From assembly GCA_947470205.1 (NCBI GenBank), contig CANISK010000033.1, positions 1 through 10,489 on the forward strand: a stretch of DNA of 10,489 bases, written 5' to 3'. This DNA comes from Neisseriaceae bacterium. Lineage in GTDB: Bacteria; Pseudomonadota; Gammaproteobacteria; Burkholderiales; UBA11063. Below are positions 6,685 through 10,489 of this stretch, piece by piece. The notes beneath the pieces are model-generated. The model searched no databases and was not told the DNA's origin. It was given only the letters and a program-made list of their open reading frames with translations. Position 1 is the stretch's first letter; each line of letters begins with the position of its first letter. The translations under genes and the position numbers were made by a program.

Positions 6685-8351
6685 TTAACTCTCACAATGA
6701 CATACTCATCTAACTGGTTTTTTATATTAGATAACTTGTATAAATTATTCAAAAAAACACCAAATTCGCATCCAGAAACAACCTTCATAACCACCAAAGA
6801 CTTATGTTGTTTATTTTTAAGTATATCGAGGTACTTAACTGGTAACACAATAACTGCAGAACGTGACTTTGTAATATTATCCAAGTTATCAACGTAGGCA
6901 ATTGGAAACTTACTATATAATTCGAGGCTTTTTAGCGGCATACTATCAATTTTATAGCCAATCAACTGAACATTGCCACTTTCTTTGTTGATACTTTTTG
7001 CTAAATTGAAACCAATATCATATTTAACATAAATCATTCCATTAATACACATAAGCGTTATAAATAAAATTAATATTCCAGAAATTGGAGCAAATATTAA
7101 TAACGTAGATAGTTTATTTTCTATCCACATAAATACAGTCAACCCAACAAAGAACATTAACATAAGAAGCAGTACTAAAAATGCCACCTTATTAAATAAT
7201 ATATAGTTAAAGGTAAATGATACAACAAAAAATAACACAATAAAGATAACTTGCAATACAAGTATCCAAATGGGTACTTTATTATTGTTAATAAACTCCA
7301 TTATTTGTTTGGCGCATAATATACAAGCAAATGGGAAAATTATGTTGGTGTAGTGATCTACCTGGAACGATGTGGCGCTAAATAATAAAAAAGTAATAAT
7401 AAAAGACCCAAATAAAAACACAAATGAATATTGATGTTTTTTGTTATTAATAAAGTTTTTTATTGACCTGAAGACTGTATAAAAAAATATTGGCCACCAC
7501 GGTAAAAATGCCCATAGAAAAGTATGAATAAAAAACAACCAATGTAATGGTGTATGATTTGAACTTGCAATTGGACCATTATTAAAAAACCTTCCAAATT
7601 GACTACCCCAAAAAAACCATTTCACCCCAGACACGTGAGTGGCGCTAAAGATAATTTTTGTGGGGTGCAAGTCAAATTGTCTATACAATGCAATAACTTC
7701 AGGCAGCATAACCAGCAAAGATAACAAAACATATATCCACCATTTATAATTAATAAAATTTTTAAATTGCTTGGTGTATACCCACAAACAAATCACCCCG
7801 CCGCCAATAGTCACCAAAACAAACAAACCTTTGGTCATGAGGGCTAATCCCGTAAAAAATCCGGCGATTATTAAGTATTTAAATCGTTTGGTAAGATTAA
7901 ACTGGAGTAAATAATATGCAGCGGGAATTATTTCAGCCAAGAGATATGCCTCAGCCCTAACATCAATTGCAGATAGCATAAGATGTAGTGTGGTTAGATA
8001 CAATAACGATGACAATGTAGATGTTTTTTTATCATACCACACAGATGAAATTTTATAAGTATAAACTGCACCGATTAAATTACAAATAAAACCAGGTAAA
8101 ATATAGCCAAAAGAACCAACCCCAAATATCTTAAAAAAGACTGCGGTTATCCAAAATGGTAAATGTGGTTTATCAAGCCAATCCACCCCTGATAACATTA
8201 AATCATTCCAGCTATTTGTGATAATTATATTTTTTGCAATTGTGCCGTAATAGGGTGAAAAAGTGCTACCCAATAAGGGGAAATACATTCCAGTAGATAT
8301 ACATATAACAGCTATACCAATAAAGAATAATAAACTTCTTATTGAAATCAT
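6672..8351 (-). CDS. Polytopic glycosyltransferase of the ArnT/PMT superfamily (GT39/GT83-like)
   Basis: Enzymes of this kind sit in the inner membrane and use polyprenyl-phosphate sugars to modify lipid A, other glycans or proteins on the periplasmic side. With the start at 8351 it has 559 residues. It begins with a membrane helix, then a periplasmic-type loop carrying WLDKPHLPFW (residues 58-67), the best superfamily mark, and IDVRAEAY at 129-136, matching the conserved D-x-R loop region. At least ten further hydrophobic segments follow, and residues after about 450 form a more polar C-terminal domain. The acidic residue usually found in the first loop before the conserved tyrosine (DE-x-RY or DS-x-Y type) is not seen; the sequence there reads TFSPYYGTIAKN. 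The acceptor is unknown. The 3' end overlaps that of lysC by 13 bases, and gspG is divergent. A role beside the secretion genes is only positional. Confidence 0.85.
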   Translation of the reverse strand: MISIRSLLFFIGIAVICISTGMYFPLLGSTFSPYYGTIAKNIIITNSWNDLMLSGVDWLDKPHLPFWITAVFFKIFGVGSFGYILPGFICNLIGAVYTYKISSVWYDKKTSTLSSLLYLTTLHLMLSAIDVRAEAYLLAEIIPAAYYLLQFNLTKRFKYLIIAGFFTGLALMTKGLFVLVTIGGGVICLWVYTKQFKNFINYKWWIYVLLSLLVMLPEVIALYRQFDLHPTKIIFSATHVSGVKWFFWGSQFGRFFNNGPIASSNHTPLHWLFFIHTFLWAFLPWWPIFFYTVFRSIKNFINNKKHQYSFVFLFGSFIITFLLFSATSFQVDHYTNIIFPFACILCAKQIMEFINNNKVPIWILVLQVIFIVLFFVVSFTFNYILFNKVAFLVLLLMLMFFVGLTVFMWIENKLSTLLIFAPISGILILFITLMCINGMIYVKYDIGFNLAKSINKESGNVQLIGYKIDSMPLKSLELYSKFPIAYVDNLDNITKSRSAVIVLPVKYLDILKNKQHKSLVVMKVVSGCEFGVFLNNLYKLSNIKNQLDEYVIVRVNYNK

Positions 8352-8356
8352 TTTTA

Positions 8357-8362
8357 CTCCTT
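8357..8362 (-). promoter_or_regulatory. Ribosome binding site that fixes the glycosyltransferase start
   Basis: Read on the minus strand this is AAGGAG, five bases before the ATG whose first base is 8351. The frame continues to an ATG at 8393, but the strong site and the position of the first membrane helix favour 8351. Confidence 0.75.
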
Positions 8363-8398
8363 CAGCTTTTTGTGTGATAAAATTAATTGTCATAATAT

Positions 8399-8440
8399 GA
8401 TATTATACATTAGTTTTTTATAATTACATGAGTTATAATT
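8399..8440. promoter_or_regulatory. Divergent promoter region between the glycosyltransferase and gspG
   Basis: The 121-base gap between the divergent starts must hold promoters for both directions. TATAAT occurs on the plus strand at 8419-8424 and 8434-8439, and on the minus strand at 8402-8407. None has a convincing -35 box at standard spacing, and the region is so AT-rich that such matches are expected, so the exact promoters are unresolved. Confidence 0.35.
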
Positions 8441-8461
8441 TTGGTGAATGTAATATTTTAA

Positions 8462-8466
8462 TGGAG
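8462..8466 (+). promoter_or_regulatory. Ribosome binding site that fixes the gspG start
   Basis: TGGAG lies six bases before the ATG at 8473. Starts at 8428 and 8461 are also in frame, but only 8473 has a proper site and gives a short prepilin leader. Confidence 0.65.
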
Positions 8467-8472
8467 TTGTCA

Positions 8473-8892
8473 ATGAAAAATAATAAACTTCGTGGCTTTA
8501 CCCTTATTGAAATAATGGTTGTACTGGTTATCATTGGAATTATGGCCGCACTCATTGTGCCTAAAATTGTCGGGCGTGCAGATGATGCTAGAAAAGTCGC
8601 AGCCAAATCAGACATAACAGCAATCATGAGTGCATTAAAATTATACAAACTAGACAATACAAGATATCCAACCACACAGCAAGGTTTGCAGTCACTGATG
8701 ACCAGGCCATCAATTGCGCCAATTCCAAATAGCTATAAAGATGGCGGTTATTTGGACAAATTGCCAATGGATCCATGGGGTCATGATTATCAGTACAATA
8801 ATCCAGGAAAAAGGGCTGATGTTGATGTCTATAGCTCAGGATCAGACAATGATGGCAATGAGGAAAGTAAATATATTGGTAGCTGGCAATAG
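8473..8892 (+). CDS. gspG: Type II secretion major pseudopilin GspG
   Basis: GspG is the main subunit of the periplasmic pseudopilus that drives protein export through the outer-membrane secretin. With the start at 8473 the precursor has 139 residues: a short basic leader (MKNNKLRG), the prepilin peptidase site between glycine 8 and phenylalanine 9, and GFTLIE with glutamate at position 5 of the mature chain. The hydrophobic helix continues to about residue 30. Classical GspG segments follow: VPKIVGRADDARKVAAKSDI, LDNTRYPTTQQGLQSL near 60-75 and LPMDPWG near 97-103. The C-terminal loop, rich in aspartate (116, 118, 125, 127) and ending in IGSW, matches the calcium-binding end of the family. 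It is the first gene of the operon, and gspH follows after 12 bases. Identification is certain. Confidence 0.97.
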   Translation: MKNNKLRGFTLIEIMVVLVIIGIMAALIVPKIVGRADDARKVAAKSDITAIMSALKLYKLDNTRYPTTQQGLQSLMTRPSIAPIPNSYKDGGYLDKLPMDPWGHDYQYNNPGKRADVDVYSSGSDNDGNEESKYIGSWQ

Positions 8893-8904
8893 GTGTAAAT
8901 AGCA

Positions 8905-9372
8905 GTGTATGAAATGTATCACAAAGGTTTTACGCTGCTTGAAATATTAATTGTTCTAGCAATTATAGCCATCATGTCAAGTGTGATAACTTTAAATATT
9001 GGCGCGTCTTCTTATCTTACATTTATGAGTAAAGCCAAAAAAATTGCCGTCACTTTATCCGTTCTCAATGAAGAAGCAATTTATACCGATAGCGTCATTG
9101 ATTGTACCATCAATGAAGCCAATCTTGAATGTGAAAAATATAAAAATGGTCAGTGGGTTGACCTAAATTTAAATCAAATCATTTCTTGGAAGTGGCCGAA
9201 TAACATAAAGGTGCAAAGTCTAGTCATAAATGGAATAACGGTGAACAACACAAATAACATTAAATTTCTTCCAAATGATTATGGCGATCAAACTTCAATA
9301 CAAATTACAGACGGAGAGTATTATACTTGGGTTGATGGTGATATTCATAACAACTTTCAGGTAAATAATTAA
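8905..9372 (+). CDS. gspH: Type II secretion minor pseudopilin GspH
   Basis: GspH is a minor pseudopilin that links the tip complex to the GspG fibre. The frame starts with GTG at 8905, preceded by AGGTG at 8891-8895; an ATG at 8914 is an alternative that would shorten the leader by three residues. The prepilin motif KGFTLLE follows, with cleavage after glycine 8 and a hydrophobic helix up to about residue 30. The remainder, about 120 residues, is weakly conserved, as is usual for GspH. Two cysteines (67 and 76) could form a periplasmic disulfide. Assignment rests on the pilin N-terminus and on the position between gspG and gspI in canonical order. The stop codon shares one base with the gspI start (TAATG), indicating translational coupling. 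Confidence 0.85.
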   Translation: MYEMYHKGFTLLEILIVLAIIAIMSSVITLNIGASSYLTFMSKAKKIAVTLSVLNEEAIYTDSVIDCTINEANLECEKYKNGQWVDLNLNQIISWKWPNNIKVQSLVINGITVNNTNNIKFLPNDYGDQTSIQITDGEYYTWVDGDIHNNFQVNN

Positions 9373-9743
9373 TGACAAGCAAATATCATCAAGGTTTTAC
9401 TTTAATTGAATGTTTGGTGGCATTGCTTATAATTGCAATTGTTTTAGCTTCAGCCACACGTGCAATTGGTATGTCGATTAATGATGTGCATAATAATTAC
9501 GTCAGAGAAAATGCAATGTGGGTAGCAAACAATCAAATTGCGCAATACTATCTTGATAAAACATATCCAACTATGGGGGTAACAACAAATGCAACATCGA
9601 TGGCAAATATTGATTTTATGGTTAAAACAAATATTACCAGCACCGGTAATCCATATTTTAGAAAAATATACATTGATATTAGCGAAAAAGACACCCCAAA
9701 TTACATAATATATAACACTGTAAGTTTTATTTCTCAATATTAA
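9372..9743 (+). CDS. gspI: Type II secretion minor pseudopilin GspI
   Basis: GspI nucleates the tip complex GspI-J-K of the pseudopilus in the inner membrane and periplasm. The 123 residues match the family length. The leader MTSKYHQG ends at the cleavage site before FTLIE, followed by CLVALLIIAIVLASATRAIG, the GspI-type helix. The segment ENAMWVANNQIAQYYL near residues 45-60 corresponds to the conserved W-x-A-x-N-Q element that distinguishes GspI from other pseudopilins. The start overlaps the gspH stop by one base, with a weak AGG at 9359-9361 upstream. gspJ follows after 10 bases. There is one cysteine, inside the membrane helix. Confidence 0.92.
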   Translation: MTSKYHQGFTLIECLVALLIIAIVLASATRAIGMSINDVHNNYVRENAMWVANNQIAQYYLDKTYPTMGVTTNATSMANIDFMVKTNITSTGNPYFRKIYIDISEKDTPNYIIYNTVSFISQY

Positions 9744-9753
9744 ACCAAAAAGT

Positions 9754-10356
9754 ATGATAAAAAAGACTGGATTTACATTAATTGAACTACTAATTGCAAT
9801 TATGATATTTGCAATTATCTCAATAATATCATACAGAATCATATCAGCATTACTCATTACTAAAGAGGTGGTCACCAAAGCCCAAAATAAATGGGGAGAG
9901 TTGGCGGGTTCCATCAACAGAATAAATATGGCGATAAATAGTGCGATACCACTTCCAATAAGAAATGCAGAGGGGGATGTGGTTGCATCAATGCTTGGTA
10001 AAAATAAACTGAATCAGCAGTTTGATGCCCAACTTGAATTAACCATTAGTGGTAGAATTGGGGACCCTGTATACGACACAACGCCACCTAGGAGAGTTGG
10101 CTTTAGGTTTATCGGTGGTATTTTATATGAAGTTAACTGGCCGGTATTAAATACAATAATTACCACCACACCACGAGTGGATCAATTATTACACAATGTG
10201 TCCTCATTTCAGGTGCAGTATCTATATCCAGACAAACAATGGAGGGATCAATGGCCATTAGACAACAACAATACATCACATCTTCCGAGTGGAGTTAAAG
10301 TTAATATACTTATGGTAAGCGGTGAAAGAATTATACGCCAATGGAATTTACAATAA
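9754..10356 (+). CDS. gspJ: Type II secretion minor pseudopilin GspJ
   Basis: GspJ is the third member of the pseudopilus tip complex. The 200-residue precursor has a very short leader (MIKKTG), cleavage before phenylalanine 7, and GFTLIELLIAIMIFAIIS with glutamate 11 as residue 5 of the mature chain. Family features follow: the R-x-GFRF strand near 113-119, a Y-x-V-x-W-P segment near 125-130, and the C-terminal QVQYLYPDKQWRDQWP then LPSGVKVNI, which are characteristic of GspJ. Only a weak purine run precedes the ATG, so translation probably depends on coupling to gspI. Its stop codon is one base before the gspK start. Confidence 0.93.
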   Translation: MIKKTGFTLIELLIAIMIFAIISIISYRIISALLITKEVVTKAQNKWGELAGSINRINMAINSAIPLPIRNAEGDVVASMLGKNKLNQQFDAQLELTISGRIGDPVYDTTPPRRVGFRFIGGILYEVNWPVLNTIITTTPRVDQLLHNVSSFQVQYLYPDKQWRDQWPLDNNNTSHLPSGVKVNILMVSGERIIRQWNLQ

Positions 10357-10357
10357 A

Positions 10358-10489
10358 ATGCACAATGCCAAATTAAACAACAAACACAAAACTGGAGCCG
10401 CATTAATAACTGTATTGATTATTGTATTTATGATTATGGCAATAATATCCAACATTACTATTGAAAATTACCGAGCAATAAAAAAACTC
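10358..10489 (+). CDS. gspK: Type II secretion minor pseudopilin GspK, N-terminal fragment cut by window end
   Basis: ATG at 10358 opens a frame that runs off the window after 44 codons. A basic leader is followed by KTGAALITVLIIVFMIMAII, the GspK-type start, with likely cleavage after glycine 13. Like known GspK proteins it lacks the glutamate at mature position 5 (threonine here). GspK caps the pseudopilus tip on the GspI-J complex. Spacing of one base from gspJ and the canonical order G-H-I-J-K support the call. The large alpha domain typical of GspK lies outside the window. Confidence 0.9.
   Translation, partial: MHNAKLNNKHKTGAALITVLIIVFMIMAIISNITIENYRAIKKL

Noticed and set aside
6697..6897. 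Plus-strand open frame of 66 codons downstream of lysC
   Set aside because: It is antisense to the C-terminal part of the glycosyltransferase gene, has no ribosome binding site and no motif.
8352..8393. Longer glycosyltransferase start at 8393
   Set aside because: The extra 14 residues are not typical of the family, and the strong AAGGAG at 8357-8362 serves the ATG at 8351.
8714..8902. Second plus-strand frame overlapping gspG
   Set aside because: It runs out of frame inside the conserved gspG 3' half; methionine-rich, low-complexity translation suggests a shadow.
1..10489. CRISPR array, insertion sequence, phage or toxin-antitoxin module
   Set aside because: No spaced direct repeats, transposase motifs, terminal inverted repeats with target duplications, integrase or paired small toxin-antitoxin genes were seen.

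Overview
The window is an AT-rich piece of a Gram-negative chromosome, most likely from a beta- or gammaproteobacterium. The evidence is a MurJ lipid II flippase tail, a proteobacterial-type Edd dehydratase, a mono-functional LysC-type aspartokinase, and a run of type II secretion (T2SS) pseudopilin genes, which implies an outer membrane. Motif-level resemblance of MurJ, LysC and FabD leans towards Betaproteobacteria. Low GC could mean a reduced or host-associated lineage, but nothing here proves that. I see no mobile elements, CRISPR arrays, rRNA or tRNA genes.

Region 1 (1-5292, + strand) is a closely packed series: the 3' end of murJ, fabD, fabG, edd, an unrecognised 128-residue protein, and a typical 2-Cys peroxiredoxin. 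Gaps are 19-46 bases and most genes have a clear Shine-Dalgarno sequence, so co-transcription is plausible. The functions are mixed: envelope precursor export, fatty-acid initiation and elongation, the Entner-Doudoroff pathway, and peroxide defence. The usual fab partners (fabH, acpP, fabF) are not beside fabD-fabG, and eda is not beside edd.

Region 2 (5293-6684) is a 210-base intergenic stretch followed by the aspartokinase gene lysC. The stretch holds three possible RNA hairpins, a tandem 9-base repeat, and a 32-codon open frame that overlaps the lysC start. lysC has no convincing ribosome binding site. Its catalytic half is well conserved, but its C-terminal ACT (regulatory) half is strongly diverged and slightly short.

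Region 3 (6672-8351, - strand) is a polytopic membrane glycosyltransferase of the ArnT/PMT (GT39/GT83-like) superfamily. It converges on lysC with a 13-base overlap of the coding ends.

Region 4 (8473-10489, + strand) is divergent from the glycosyltransferase and is a compact T2SS pseudopilin operon, gspG-gspH-gspI-gspJ-gspK (gspK is cut by the window edge). It encodes the major pseudopilin and the four minor pseudopilins of the tip complex. The operon starts directly at gspG, so gspC-F must lie elsewhere if the system is complete.

Overall the gene content is ordinary housekeeping plus a T2SS segment. The parts most worth a second look are the lysC leader and its diverged ACT region, the unknown 128-residue protein, and the glycosyltransferase with an altered first loop.
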